Source of the DNA: an uncultured Paracoccaceae bacterium
GTDB lineage: Bacteria > Pseudomonadota > Alphaproteobacteria > Rhodobacterales > Rhodobacteraceae
Length of the DNA stretch: 64,000 bases
Direction: 5' to 3'
Assembly: GCA_947497065.1 (NCBI GenBank)
Contig: CANMEQ010000002.1
Location: 310,001 to 374,000 of the forward strand
Part shown: piece by piece, positions 38,851 through 49,215 of the stretch
Numbering within the stretch: the first letter of the stretch is position 1
Layout: each line of letters begins with the position of its first letter
Notes under the pieces: model-generated
Told to the model about the DNA's origin: nothing
The model's database searches: none
What the model saw: only the letters and a program-made list of their open reading frames with translations
Translations under genes and position numbers: made by a program

Positions 38851-40179
38851 ATGGCAGGCAGTTCGGCAGGCAAAACGGCCCCCTTTTCCAAATTTGAATG
38901 GATGATCGCGTGGCGCTACATTCGCGCAAAACGCGAGACAGGTGGCGTCAGCATCATGACGTGGATTTCATTGGTGGGCGTCACGCTGGCCGTCTTTGCG
39001 CTGATCGCTGTTTTGGCGGTGCGCTCCGGCTTTCGGGCGGATTTCGTGGACACGATCGTGGGGGCCAACGCCCATCTCACCGTGCGCCAATCGTCGATGG
39101 AAACCATCACGGTGACGCAGGGCGATCAATCGGTCGACGTGACCCGCCGCATCAACACAATCGCCGATGGCGACGCATTGGCCGCACAGCTGCGCGAGAT
39201 TGATGGCGTGACACGCGCCGCCCCCATCGTACGCGGTGAGGGGTTGGCGACACTGGCCAATGAATCCTCCTTCGTTCAGGTCTACGGCATCACCGAAGCG
39301 GACCTGTTGGACATTCCCTTGGTGCGCAATCCCCAATCCAGCTCCGGCGCGATTGAAGACTTTGAGGGCGGCATCGCGCTAGGGTCTGGTGTGGCGCGCA
39401 ACCTCGGCGTTCAGGTGGGCGACCGCATCAATTTGCTGTCGGCGACAGGGGTGCAAACTGCGGCTGGCCGCTCGCCCCGTCGGGTGGCGTTTGACGTGGT
39501 CTACATCTTTCAAACGGGGCGCTACGTGACCGACATCAGCCGCGTGTATTTACCGCTGACCCAGGCGCAAGAGTTTTTCAGCCGTGACGGGGCCCACGAC
39601 GAGATTGAAATTTACGTCGAAGACCCTGACCGCGTGCAAGATTGGATCAGCCCGCTCTACAGTGCGCTGGGCCCAGATAGCTTTCTGTATTCGTGGAAAG
39701 ACAACGAAGGGGCCTACCTTCGTGCGCTGACTGTCGAGGACAATGTGATGTTTGTGATCATGGCGATCCTTGTGTTGATTGCCTCGATGAACATCATCAG
39801 TGGCTTGATTATGTTGGTGAAAAACAAAGGGCGCGACATTGGGATTTTGCGCACCATGGGGCTGAGCGAAGGCTCAATCTTGCGCATTTTCTTTATTTGT
39901 GGCGCGGGGCTTGGCACCGTCGGGACGCTGTTGGGCGTGCTCTTGGGTTGCTTGTTTGCGATCTACATCGACTGGATTTTTGCTGTTGTGAATTACGTCT
40001 CCGGCGGCGGGGTTTGGGATCCGTCCATTCGCGGCATTTATTCGATCCCGTCAAAACTGGAACTTGAAGACGTGCTGTTGGCCATCGGGTTGTCGCTGTC
40101 GCTGTCTTGGATCGTCACCATTTTTCCAGCCCGCCGTGCGGCTCGTATGAACCCTGTGGAGGCGCTGCGCTATGAATGA
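38851..40179 (+). CDS. lolC: Lipoprotein-releasing ABC transporter permease
   Basis: Inner-membrane component that releases outer-membrane lipoproteins to LolA. The 442-residue protein has an N-terminal cytoplasmic stretch, a membrane segment ([22 protein letters not shown]), a large periplasmic domain, and three C-terminal segments of the FtsX/MacB type ([24 protein letters not shown] onwards), ending [18 protein letters not shown]. It overlaps lolD by eight bases. Only one permease gene is present, so it may act as a homodimer. Confidence 0.9.
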   Translation: MAGSSAGKTAPFSKFEWMIAWRYIRAKRETGGVSIMTWISLVGVTLAVFALIAVLAVRSGFRADFVDTIVGANAHLTVRQSSMETITVTQGDQSVDVTRRINTIADGDALAAQLREIDGVTRAAPIVRGEGLATLANESSFVQVYGITEADLLDIPLVRNPQSSSGAIEDFEGGIALGSGVARNLGVQVGDRINLLSATGVQTAAGRSPRRVAFDVVYIFQTGRYVTDISRVYLPLTQAQEFFSRDGAHDEIEIYVEDPDRVQDWISPLYSALGPDSFLYSWKDNEGAYLRALTVEDNVMFVIMAILVLIASMNIISGLIMLVKNKGRDIGILRTMGLSEGSILRIFFICGAGLGTVGTLLGVLLGCLFAIYIDWIFAVVNYVSGGGVWDPSIRGIYSIPSKLELEDVLLAIGLSLSLSWIVTIFPARRAARMNPVEALRYE

Positions 40180-40849
40180 TCTGACCCTCCAATTGGACGA
40201 TATCAAAAAAGCCTACAACGCCGGTAAACCCAACGAAGTACAGGTGCTCCGCGGTGTTTCATTGCAAGTTGCAAAGGGTGAAGTCGTGGCGCTGGTGGCC
40301 CCTTCGGGCGCGGGGAAATCCACGTTGCTGCACATCGCAGGGCTGCTCGATACGCCTGACACAGGGCGCGTTGAAATCGGGGCGGAAGATCTGACCAATT
40401 TGGGCGACCGCAAACGTACGGCTGTGCGGCGCAATGATGTGGGGTTCATCTATCAATTCCATCATCTTTTGCCCGAGTTTTCTGCGTTGGAAAACATCGT
40501 GTTGCCTCAGCTTGCAAACGGAATTTCACAACAGACGGCCGAGGTGCATGCCCTTGATTTATTGGGTCGTGTAGGGGTTGCAGAGCGTGCCAGCCACAGG
40601 CCAGCGGCCCTGTCTGGTGGCGAGCAGCAACGGGTTGCGTTCTGTCGTGCGCTGGCAAATAAGCCCAAGCTTTTGCTGGCGGATGAGCCGACGGGTAACC
40701 TTGATCCGGGCACATCGGACCGGGTGTTTGATGCCTTGATGGATTTGGTGCGCGCGTCAGGATTGTCGGCCTTGATCGCGACCCATAACCTCGAGCTCGC
40801 AGCGCGGATGGACCGGGTCGTGCGGCTTGACCAAGGATTGATTGGTTAA
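40172..40849 (+). CDS. lolD: Lipoprotein-releasing ABC transporter ATPase
   Basis: ATP-binding partner of the LolC-type permease, 225 residues. Walker [10 protein letters not shown] (about 46-54), signature LSGGEQQR, Walker B LLADEPTG and switch His in IATHN are all present, with the LolD-type [20 protein letters not shown]. Its start is inside the lolC gene. A GC-rich hairpin follows about 50 bases after the stop. Confidence 0.93.
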   Translation: MNDLTLQLDDIKKAYNAGKPNEVQVLRGVSLQVAKGEVVALVAPSGAGKSTLLHIAGLLDTPDTGRVEIGAEDLTNLGDRKRTAVRRNDVGFIYQFHHLLPEFSALENIVLPQLANGISQQTAEVHALDLLGRVGVAERASHRPAALSGGEQQRVAFCRALANKPKLLLADEPTGNLDPGTSDRVFDALMDLVRASGLSALIATHNLELAARMDRVVRLDQGLIG

Positions 40850-40898
40850 CGGGGCCTGACAATGGCGTGAGTTTGCCCGTCTAGCCCTTGAGGGTGAA

Positions 40899-40913
40899 TG
40901 CCCCGTTGGGGCA
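40899..40913 (+). terminator. Weak terminator-like hairpin after lolD
   Basis: TGCCCC-GTT-GGGGCA is a perfect six-pair stem followed by GGTTTGCGG. Only a short T stretch, so weak; it lies in the 93-base gap before a secreted-protein gene. Confidence 0.4.
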
Positions 40914-40942
40914 GGTTTGCGGTGAACAAATAAAGGTGTCCC

Positions 40943-41584
40943 ATGCGTATCGTAACCCTCGCTTTTCCGCTCGTACTTGCGGCCAGTGCGGCCCTGTCTG
41001 GCCCGATTTCCTTTGGTGGGAATTGGAACGAACAACGGCTGCAACTATTTAATTCTAATGACTATTCCTTCAATGGCGGTTCGATGAGCATCGCGTCTGA
41101 TGGGGCTGTGTCACTGGCCTGGGCGCGGACGGGGCGCGGGGATTGGGCGGCGCGGTCTGCGTCGTGGTCTTGGGCCGTTGATGCATCCGTCCCTGCGACG
41201 GATTTGCGTCGCAAGGGGGGGGACGATCGGAACATTTCGATGTACTTTGTTTTCCTGCCTGAAGCGGATGCGAATGCGATGGAGGGGGCCAATATTCGGC
41301 AGTTGAACAACAACCCTAACGTCCGGATTTTGCAGTATGTTTGGGGCGGAAACCATGCGCGTGGCAGCATTCAGCAGTCGCCCTATGCGCCGGGCCAAGG
41401 GGCGAATGTGATTTTGCGGGCGGCGGGCACGGGCAGCCATTCGGAAAGTGTTAATTTGGCAGCCGATTTTATGGCCGCGTTTGGCACAGCGCCGGAGGCC
41501 TTGGTCGGTGTTGCGGTGTCGGCGGACAGCGATGATACGGACAGCAGCATTCGCGCGTCTGTGTCGAATTTGGCGGTACGCTGA
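40943..41584 (+). CDS. Secreted DUF3047-like protein
   Basis: 213 residues with signal peptide MRIVTLAFPLVLAASAALSG. The mature domain has SWSWAVDASVPATDLRRKGGDDRNISMYFVFLPE and NVRILQYVWGG, the pattern of DUF3047 (W-x-W-x-V-D, then Lys-x-Gly-Asp-Asp), a beta-rich periplasmic family of unknown role. AAAGGTG precedes the ATG. It converges with the next gene; the two stop codons are adjacent. Confidence 0.72.
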   Translation: MRIVTLAFPLVLAASAALSGPISFGGNWNEQRLQLFNSNDYSFNGGSMSIASDGAVSLAWARTGRGDWAARSASWSWAVDASVPATDLRRKGGDDRNISMYFVFLPEADANAMEGANIRQLNNNPNVRILQYVWGGNHARGSIQQSPYAPGQGANVILRAAGTGSHSESVNLAADFMAAFGTAPEALVGVAVSADSDDTDSSIRASVSNLAVR

Positions 41585-42259
41585 TCAATCGCAAATGCCG
41601 GTGAGATCGGCATTTTCGTAAACCCCAAAGACCTCACGCGGGCGCGGTGTTTGCGTGGGGGGCTGCACGGGCAGGGCCTGCGCCAAAGCTTCGTAGAGAC
41701 GGTGCGTGCGGGGGGCTGCTGGGGCGAGGGTGCGACAGCAGATAAACTCCTCGACCAAGGCTGCCTGTTGTTCGTAGCCCATATCCAAGAACACGACTTT
41801 TTCTGCGGGATCAAAGAGATAGGGATCAACGCCGGGTTTGTGTTCGGACAATCCTTTGAACGGGGTGTAGCCCGTGACAGCGCGGTTTTGCCATTGCCAG
41901 ATGTGGATCATTTCATGGGCGAAGAACATCGCTGCGGTTAGATTTATCACGTCGGGATAGTTCGGTGCGTAGTTTGGAATGGTCCAATCGGGGCTGGTGA
42001 GCACGTGGGTCCAAGCGACGGCACCTGCGGTGCGCGTTTGGATTGTCGGGCCGCTGGGAGGCGGGTTGATCCGCTCACGACAGGTGGTTTGCGGGCGGGC
42101 GCGATAGGTGCGGGTGACGTTGCCGATTGGGGCTTCGATCAGGCGGACTTCGTTAACGTTTAGGGTCGGTCCTGTGATCTCTCCGATCAGGAGTTCTTCT
42201 GTTGGGGTGAGGCTGCGGGCGCAGCCGGCGAGGAGGATCAGGAGGGGGAATATACGCAT
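41585..42259 (-). CDS. Putative zinc-metalloprotease-like lipoprotein
   Basis: 224 residues from the only usable ATG (42259): lipoprotein signal MRIFPLLILLAGC (Cys13), then a domain with HEMIH at 115-119, the HExxH zinc motif, and a likely third ligand in YEQQAALVEEF (about 162-172). Pattern FFAHEMIHIWQWQN resembles proteins annotated as vgr-related in alphaproteobacteria, but I am not sure of the family. No good Shine-Dalgarno sequence is seen. A cluster of TGTACA sites lies 88-130 bases upstream and might regulate it. Confidence 0.6.
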   Translation of the reverse strand: MRIFPLLILLAGCARSLTPTEELLIGEITGPTLNVNEVRLIEAPIGNVTRTYRARPQTTCRERINPPPSGPTIQTRTAGAVAWTHVLTSPDWTIPNYAPNYPDVINLTAAMFFAHEMIHIWQWQNRAVTGYTPFKGLSEHKPGVDPYLFDPAEKVVFLDMGYEQQAALVEEFICCRTLAPAAPRTHRLYEALAQALPVQPPTQTPRPREVFGVYENADLTGICD

Positions 42260-42346
42260 AATGTGGAGGATAGCGGCGGGCTGGGCTGCCGCCAAGTCAC
42301 GACGGCGTTTGAGATGAATTTGGCACGGAACAGGGCAGGCACAGCG

Positions 42347-42388
42347 CGTACACATGCTGTACACAGGCTGTATGTACAGTGGTGTACA
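42347..42388. promoter_or_regulatory. Cluster of four (T/C)GTACA boxes
   Basis: CGTACA at 42347, TGTACA at 42358, 42373 and 42383 (spacings 11, 15 and 10 bases). TGTACA is itself palindromic. The near-helical phasing suggests cooperative binding by a regulator in the promoter of the metalloprotease-like gene or of the small RNA candidate on the other side. The factor is unknown. Confidence 0.4.
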
Positions 42389-42439
42389 TCGTTTGCCTGG
42401 TGATTTCGGATATGAGGGCGCGCCGGACGGTGTGTTGGC

Positions 42440-42677
42440 GTGCGGATCGTGGTTGAACCTATCCTGATGGATAGGGCACCCCCTCCGCTTGCGCGTTGAC
42501 CTGACCGTTTTGGGGTGTAGCGAGGGCGGCTTTTGAATGGCACACAGGAGACACGTTGGGGAGGCTCTCCCGTCACGACCCCGGTCCCCCAGATCGTAGC
42601 CACCACTCTCGGCTCGTGATGAGATTGAACCAGCAAACGACCAACCTTGAGCGTGTAGTCTCGGGTTGGTCGTTTTT
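42440..42677 (+). ncRNA. Candidate small RNA ending in a strong terminator
   Basis: A plus-strand terminator at 42635-42677 has no plus-strand gene upstream for a kilobase; the nearest gene is on the minus strand. The interval contains a perfect seven-pair hairpin (42458-42475) and GC-rich pairing segments. I tested by eye for tmRNA, 6S, SRP and RNase P signatures and found none. The 5' end is a guess. Confidence 0.3.
42635..42677 (+). terminator. Rho-independent terminator
   Basis: AAACGACCAACC (42635-42646) pairs perfectly with GGTTGGTCGTTT (42664-42675), 17-base loop, and the T run continues to 42677. It sits just before the left REP copy of the RAYT unit. Confidence 0.7.
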
Positions 42678-42686
42678 GGTTTGGGG

Positions 42687-42709
42687 GTAGGATGGGTGAA
42701 ACCCATCTT
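42687..42709 (+). repeat. Left REP copy of the RAYT unit
   Basis: 23 bases containing the imperfect palindrome GATGGGT-GAA-ACCCATC. It is the exact reverse complement of the 23 bases at 43230-43252. It starts 62 bases before the RAYT ATG. Confidence 0.85.
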
Positions 42710-42748
42710 GTTCATCTTGAGTTAATCGAGATCGAGCAAAATGTCGCC

Positions 42749-43231
42749 ATGACCAACTATCGACGTTTTCGGCGCAGAGGCGGCACTTATTTTTTTACCG
42801 TGAATTTACAGGATCGGCGGGGCACTTTGCTCGTGGATCATATCCATCTATTGCGGTCTGCTTATGGGACGGTTCAACGGGCGCATCCGTTTAAGACGGA
42901 GGCGATTGTGATTTTGCCGGACCACCTCCATGCGGTTTGGACATTGCCATGTGCGGATGCGGATTTTTCCACCCGTTGGAAAAAGATCAAACGGGAGTTT
43001 ACCGTGGCGCTTGGGCTGTCCATGCCAAGATCACGGAGCCAAGTCGCGAAGGGGGAGGCGGGTGTTTGGCAACGCAGGTTCTGGGAACATTGCGTCCGCA
43101 ACGACGGCGAGTTGCAGGGTTTTAAGCAGTATATTTGGAGCAACCCTGTGAAACACGGACTGGTTAACGCCTGCGCAGATTGGCCCTATTCATCGTATCA
43201 TCGCGATGTTTGTGGTGTGGGCGGGGCGTAA
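42749..43231 (+). CDS. REP-associated tyrosine transposase (RAYT)
   Basis: 160-residue single-strand DNA transposase/nuclease of the Y1 (IS200-like) superfamily, thought to mobilise REP palindromes. It starts MTNYRRFRRRGGTYFFTVNL at ATG 42749; a longer frame to 42692 would start inside the REP copy. The HUH-type motif is H59-L60-H61 (PDHLHAVW), followed by the family blocks KIKREFT, VWQRRFWEHCVRN (106-118) and the probable catalytic Tyr128 in QYIWSNPVKHGLV. It is bracketed by inverted REP copies and its stop codon lies in the right one. It appears intact. Confidence 0.88.
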   Translation: MTNYRRFRRRGGTYFFTVNLQDRRGTLLVDHIHLLRSAYGTVQRAHPFKTEAIVILPDHLHAVWTLPCADADFSTRWKKIKREFTVALGLSMPRSRSQVAKGEAGVWQRRFWEHCVRNDGELQGFKQYIWSNPVKHGLVNACADWPYSSYHRDVCGVGGA

Positions 43232-43248
43232 GATGGGTTTCACCCATC

Positions 43249-43252
<4 letters not shown>
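43230..43252 (-). repeat. Right REP copy of the RAYT unit
   Basis: Exact inverted copy of 42687-42709. It contains the RAYT stop codon (43229-43231 overlaps its first bases) and the parE stop codon (43249-43251, minus strand), so the repeat is part of the 3' ends of two convergent genes. Confidence 0.85.
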
Positions 43253-45207
<1,955 letters not shown>

Positions 45208-45506
45208 GTGCTGCTGCTCTTTGATTTTGATTGGGGGCGAGTATGGCATGACCGCAAGGGGTGGTGAAGCCCCCTTGCGGGGGGGCTTTGCAGAGGTGGG
45301 TGCCCGGGGCGGTTTGGCGGTGCTTGGGGCTGGATGGAAGGGTGAGCGCAAGTGCATTCTAAACGGGGAAAGGAGGGGCGCATAAAAAGGGGGAGAAGCG
45401 GCTGAGATTTTGGGGTTTTCGCCAAACTTTGACCTTTATTGGCCTGTATGAAGGGGAGGCAATCACTGGTGTGCGGTGATGCAGAGCACAACCATGGTGA
45501 GACAAG
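45208..45506. other. Divergent leader between parE and the Hint-domain gene
   Basis: About 300 bases. It contains CCGCAAGGGG/CCCCTTGCGG (45252-45261 with 45271-45280) and AAGCCCCC/GGGGGCTT (45267-45274 with 45281-45288), which share bases and so exclude each other. Nothing else stands out. Confidence 0.45.
45252..45288. promoter_or_regulatory. Mutually exclusive hairpins in the parE leader
   Basis: Two strong stems of 10 and 8 pairs overlap at 45271-45274, giving alternative folds about 45-80 bases upstream of the parE start. No T run follows on the minus strand, so this is not a simple terminator. It may be structural noise in GC-rich sequence. Confidence 0.3.
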
Positions 45507-46592
45507 ATGCCTGCAACGCAAGTTATTTTGAACGGAGACTTTTCCAACAGCGCGAATAGAAGCGCTGCGAATTGGACCGGGACGGATATCGAAACGCGCA
45601 ACTCTAACGTCTATATTTCGGGCACCGGTACGGCCCAGGGCCGTGTCGTGGAGATGAACGGCGGCACCGGACAAACCTCTGTTATTCAACAAAACTTCAC
45701 CCTCACTGAGGGGCATACCGGCGATCTGAGTTTTGATTTCGCGTTGCGCAGCGGTGCGACGGCGAATGTGGACGGGTTCCGCGTAGATATTTTGGACAGT
45801 ACCGGAACTGTCATTTACACCAGTGATATTTTCCCGACGCAGGCGGTGTATCAGACGTTTTCGGCGGACGTGAATTTTGCCGGTGCGGGCGACTATACGC
45901 TGCGGTTCACGGAGCTGGGCGACAATGCCGATGGCCGTGGTGCGCTTTTAGATAATGTGTCGCTGATCGTTTGTTTTGCTTGCGCGACGGCGATTGAAAC
46001 GCCGGATGGGCCGAAGGCGGCGGGTGATTTGGCGGTTGGGGATGTGGTGAGCACGCAAAACGGGCCGAAGCCTGTGCGCTGGATCGCGCGGCGCCGTGTG
46101 ACGGCTCAAGACATTCACGACAATCCGCTGTTTGCGCCTGTGTGCATTCGCCAAGATGCGTTGGCGCCGGGGCTTCCGAAGAAAGATTTATGGGTGTCGC
46201 GGCAACACCGCGTGCTGGTGAGTTCCAAGATCGCGCAGCGTATGTTTGGCGAGGTGGATGTTTTGCTGCCCGCCATTCGGTTGACGGAGTTGAATGGGAT
46301 TTACGTTGATCCGACCTACGCCGATTTCGACTACATTCATATTCTTTTGGACGACCACGAGGTGCTGTTTGCCGAAGGGGCGCCTGCGGAATCGATGCTG
46401 TTGGGGCAGCGCGCGTTGAGCAGTTTGACGGAAGCCGCGCGCGACGAGATTGCGCTGATTTTTCCCGACCTCGACACGGCTGAGTTCAGCTGTGATCCGG
46501 CCAGAGTTATTCCCGAACGCAAGTTGCAAAAGCAGCTGGTGAGCCGTTTGAAGAAGAACGACAAACAGGTTTTAGAGTGTTTTGCGCGCTAG
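45507..46592 (+). CDS. Hint-domain (Hint_2-like) protein with N-terminal beta-sandwich
   Basis: 361 residues. The first 150 residues look like a carbohydrate-binding-type beta sandwich (VILNGDFSNS, SLSFDFALR-like LSFDFALRSG, DGFRVDILDS). A self-processing Hint domain begins at Cys156 (CFACATAIETPDGPKAAGDLAVGDVVSTQNG), with LWVSRQHRVLVSS supplying the Hint-type TxxH-like His. Such Hint domains can cleave the bond before the Cys. No signal peptide is seen. The C-terminal 80 residues are unassigned. Its stop overlaps the convergent hydroxylase gene by four bases. Confidence 0.75.
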   Translation: MPATQVILNGDFSNSANRSAANWTGTDIETRNSNVYISGTGTAQGRVVEMNGGTGQTSVIQQNFTLTEGHTGDLSFDFALRSGATANVDGFRVDILDSTGTVIYTSDIFPTQAVYQTFSADVNFAGAGDYTLRFTELGDNADGRGALLDNVSLIVCFACATAIETPDGPKAAGDLAVGDVVSTQNGPKPVRWIARRRVTAQDIHDNPLFAPVCIRQDALAPGLPKKDLWVSRQHRVLVSSKIAQRMFGEVDVLLPAIRLTELNGIYVDPTYADFDYIHILLDDHEVLFAEGAPAESMLLGQRALSSLTEAARDEIALIFPDLDTAEFSCDPARVIPERKLQKQLVSRLKKNDKQVLECFAR

Positions 46593-47785
46593 CCGCGCGT
46601 GCCCAACCCCATTTGCATCACCGCTTGTCGCAGGGGCGTGAGGCCGTAGAGCGCCTCGACGCCTTTGGCGCGTAAATCCCGCAGGAGCGGGTTTTCGGCC
46701 ATGGAGGCGCGGTTCAACAGGTCGATCCCGGTGCTGCGCAATTTGATGTCGGCGTGGCGTTTGCGGGCGTAGCGATCGAGCATATCTGCGCTGCCCAAAG
46801 TGTCTGGCTGGGATGTGGCGAGGTCGAGCAGGCAGGCCAGATCGGTGAGCGACATGTTGAGACCTTGCGCGCCGATGGGTGGCATGACGTGGGCGGCTTC
46901 GGCGACGAGGGCGGTGCGTTCGGCTGTTAAGCTGTTTGTGATTTGGCTGATGATCGGCCAGACCATGCGGCGGCTGGCCAAGGTGAGCGGGCCGTTTACG
47001 CCTGCGCTTCGGGTTGTTGCGGCGGCGTTAAACTCATCCTCTGGCAGGGCGGCGAGGCGCGAGGCCTCGGCGCCGTCTTCCATCCAGACGACGGCGGAAC
47101 AGGGTTTGCCGCCCTGATCGGGCAGGGGCACGAGGGTGAAGGGGCCGCCGGTGCGGTGAACTTCGGTGGAGATATTGTTGTGCGGCGCGTCGTGCGTGAC
47201 GGCGAAGGTGACGGCCTTTTGGCCGTAGCGCGTTGTTTTGGCGGTGATGTTTGCCGCGTGCCGGACGGGGCTGTTGCGGCCATCGGCGCCGATGACCAGT
47301 TGGGCGGTCAGGCGGGTGCCATCGGTGAGGGTGACGCGGGCCTGTGCGGTGCGGGTGAGCATGGATTTGAAGCCCACGCCGGGCAGGAAGGTGACATTTG
47401 GCAGGGCGTCGAGACGCGCGAGGATTTCACGGCGCAGCAGCCAGTTGGGCAGGTTCCAGCCAAAGGGTTGGTCGGAAATATCGGCGGCGTCGAAGTCGCG
47501 GGTGATGCGCGGGGTCGGGTCTGTGCCGCCGGCGTCGACGATGCGCATGATTTGCAGCGGTGTCGCATGGGGGGCGAGGCGGGGCCAGATGCCGGCGGTG
47601 TCGAGGAACTGGCGGGCCGGTTGCAAAAAGGCGGTGGTGCGCAGGTCCGCGCCGTCGGTTGCGGCATCGGTGATGGGGGGCATGGGGTCAGCGATGATGA
47701 CCGAAAACCCGGCTGTGCCGAATGCTGCGGCAGCGGTCAGGCCCGCGACACCGCCGCCCGAGATGAAGATATCTGTGTCTTTCAT
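46589..47785 (-). CDS. FAD-dependent ubiquinone-biosynthesis hydroxylase (UbiH/Coq6 family)
   Basis: 398-residue flavoprotein monooxygenase. N-terminal FAD-binding SGGGVAGLTAAAAFGTAGFSVIIADP, then LVIGADGRNSPVRHAA and AAHVMPPIGAQGLNMSLTDLACLLDL, the three marks of the UbiH/UbiF/VisC/Coq6 family. It probably hydroxylates a ring position of the ubiquinone precursor; which position is uncertain because alphaproteobacterial members (UbiL, UbiM, UbiH) differ in regioselectivity. 41 bases separate it from the downstream HAD gene. Confidence 0.83.
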   Translation of the reverse strand: MKDTDIFISGGGVAGLTAAAAFGTAGFSVIIADPMPPITDAATDGADLRTTAFLQPARQFLDTAGIWPRLAPHATPLQIMRIVDAGGTDPTPRITRDFDAADISDQPFGWNLPNWLLRREILARLDALPNVTFLPGVGFKSMLTRTAQARVTLTDGTRLTAQLVIGADGRNSPVRHAANITAKTTRYGQKAVTFAVTHDAPHNNISTEVHRTGGPFTLVPLPDQGGKPCSAVVWMEDGAEASRLAALPEDEFNAAATTRSAGVNGPLTLASRRMVWPIISQITNSLTAERTALVAEAAHVMPPIGAQGLNMSLTDLACLLDLATSQPDTLGSADMLDRYARKRHADIKLRSTGIDLLNRASMAENPLLRDLRAKGVEALYGLTPLRQAVMQMGLGTRG

Positions 47786-47826
47786 GGGTTAGACATAGGC
47801 CGCGGGGGGCGGGGCGAAAAGGGGCG

Positions 47827-48471
47827 TTAGACCAGCTGCGACAAGAAATCCGCGAGATCGCTGGTGTGGTGGTGGATATGCGGTTGCGGGTCAGCGGTGG
47901 GGGCCACGTGGACGGTTTGCATCCCGAGGGTATGGGGCACTTGTAGGTTGCGGATGTCGTCTTCGAACATGGCGGCGCGTGTGGGGTCGAGCGCGTCATG
48001 GGTGAAGATGGCGTCGAAGGCGGCGTGTTCGGGTTTGGGGCGGTAGCGCGCGTTTTCGATGCCGTAGATTGCATCGAAGAGCCCGTCGAGGCCGCGGGCG
48101 GTGAGGACATTGCGCGCGTAGGGGGCGGTGCCGTTGGTGTAGATGATTTTACGGCCCGGGAGGGCGTGGATGGCGGCGGCGAGGCTTGGGTCTTTGGGGA
48201 GGACGGTGAAGTCGATGTCGTGGACCGCGTCGAGGAAGGGATCGGGGTCGATGTTGTGCTCGGTCATCAGCCCCGCGAGGGTGGTGCCGTAGGTTTGCCA
48301 ATACTGCTGGCGCAGGCTGTGCGCCTGGTCGCGGGTCACGCCCAAGGTGGCGGTGACATAATCCGCCATCAGGGATTCGATTTGGTCAAACAGGGCCACG
48401 TGGGGGGGGTAGAGGGTGTTGTCGAGGTCGAAGACCCATGTGTGGACGTGGTCGAACGCTGATTTCACCAT
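47827..48471 (-). CDS. HAD-family pyrimidine 5'-nucleotidase-like phosphatase
   Basis: 214 residues. HAD motif I DLDNTLYP, motif II YTNGTAPYA, the Lys region RYRPKPE and the acidic motif FEDDIRNL are all present, in the order of SDT1/PpbK-like pyrimidine 5'-nucleotidases. MVKSAFDHVHTWVFDLD starts at ATG 48471. The frame continues upstream to 49014 only as an antisense of the GntR gene. Substrate specificity is inferred from the family. Confidence 0.82.
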   Translation of the reverse strand: MVKSAFDHVHTWVFDLDNTLYPPHVALFDQIESLMADYVTATLGVTRDQAHSLRQQYWQTYGTTLAGLMTEHNIDPDPFLDAVHDIDFTVLPKDPSLAAAIHALPGRKIIYTNGTAPYARNVLTARGLDGLFDAIYGIENARYRPKPEHAAFDAIFTHDALDPTRAAMFEDDIRNLQVPHTLGMQTVHVAPTADPQPHIHHHTSDLADFLSQLV

Positions 48472-48561
48472 GGGTGTGCTCCGTTTGTTGTTGTTCTGGG
48501 TTGTGCGGGGTTGATACCGTGGCGTGCCGTGACATACAAACGGCGACCAAAGGATGCGGAT

Positions 48562-49215
48562 ATGACACGTTTGAAGACTCCACAAAAAGACGCCTATGAG
48601 CTGATTTTGGAGGCCATTGATACGGGCGTTTACAAGCCCGGAAGTCGGTTGGTTGAAAGCGAGTTGGCGGAGCGGTTTGGGGTGTCGCGGACGCCTATTC
48701 GCGAGGCGTTGCAACGGCTTGAGACGCAAAGCCTGCTGACGCGGGATGGGCGGTCGTTGATTGTGGCGTCGTTGGATCATAGCCAGTTGAGCGAGCTTTA
48801 TGTGGTGCGCGGGTCGTTGGAAGGCTTGGCGGCGCGGTTGGCCGCACGGCATGCCACGCCGGAGGAGCTGGCGGTTCTGCGGGATATGTTGGAGGCGGAT
48901 CGCGGCTTGGTCGATGACCCCGAGGCGATGAGCCGCGCGAACCGGCGGTTTCACAAGCAGATCCACCTGGCCAGTCACAACCGGTTTTTGGTGCGTCAGT
49001 TGGATTTGGTGCATCGGTCGATGGCGCTGCTGGCGTCAACCTCGATCGCGGTTGAGGGCCGGTCCACGGATACGCTGGAAGAGCATGAACAGATCGTTGC
49101 GGCGATTGAGGCCGGGGATGGCGATGCGGCGGATGCGGCGCTGCGCGACCATATTTCCAAGGCCTATGTTATTCGGCTGCGATTGGATGCAGAGGCTGTT
49201 GAGGCAAGCGGGTAG
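48562..49215 (+). CDS. GntR-family transcriptional regulator (FCD domain)
   Basis: 217 residues: N-terminal winged helix (YELILEAIDTGVYKPGSRLVESELAERFGVSRTPIREALQRLE) and an all-helical C-terminal FCD domain with likely metal-binding His (ANRRFHKQIHLASHN and LEEHEQIVAAIE). ATG 48562 has AGGATGCGG just upstream. Its 3' end overlaps the convergent glycosyltransferase gene by 47 bases. The regulated pathway is unknown; the divergent neighbour is the HAD phosphatase. Confidence 0.85.
   Translation: MTRLKTPQKDAYELILEAIDTGVYKPGSRLVESELAERFGVSRTPIREALQRLETQSLLTRDGRSLIVASLDHSQLSELYVVRGSLEGLAARLAARHATPEELAVLRDMLEADRGLVDDPEAMSRANRRFHKQIHLASHNRFLVRQLDLVHRSMALLASTSIAVEGRSTDTLEEHEQIVAAIEAGDGDAADAALRDHISKAYVIRLRLDAEAVEASG

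Larger units (their letters stand above)
42260..42686. other. Gene-free 427-bp interval
   Basis: No credible reading frame. It contains four GTACA boxes (42347-42388), a perfect CCTATCC-tgat-GGATAGG hairpin (42458-42475), a GC-rich segment with pairing potential (42557-42592) and a terminator (42635-42677), then the left REP copy. See the separate entries. Confidence 0.6.

Noticed and set aside
42440-42677. tmRNA, 6S RNA, SRP RNA or RNase P RNA in the gene-free interval
   Set aside because: None of their conserved core sequences could be recognised on either strand, so it is kept only as a candidate small RNA.
46943-47830. Plus-strand frame opposite the ubiquinone hydroxylase
   Set aside because: Antisense artefact; the minus-strand frame has all three flavoprotein motifs.
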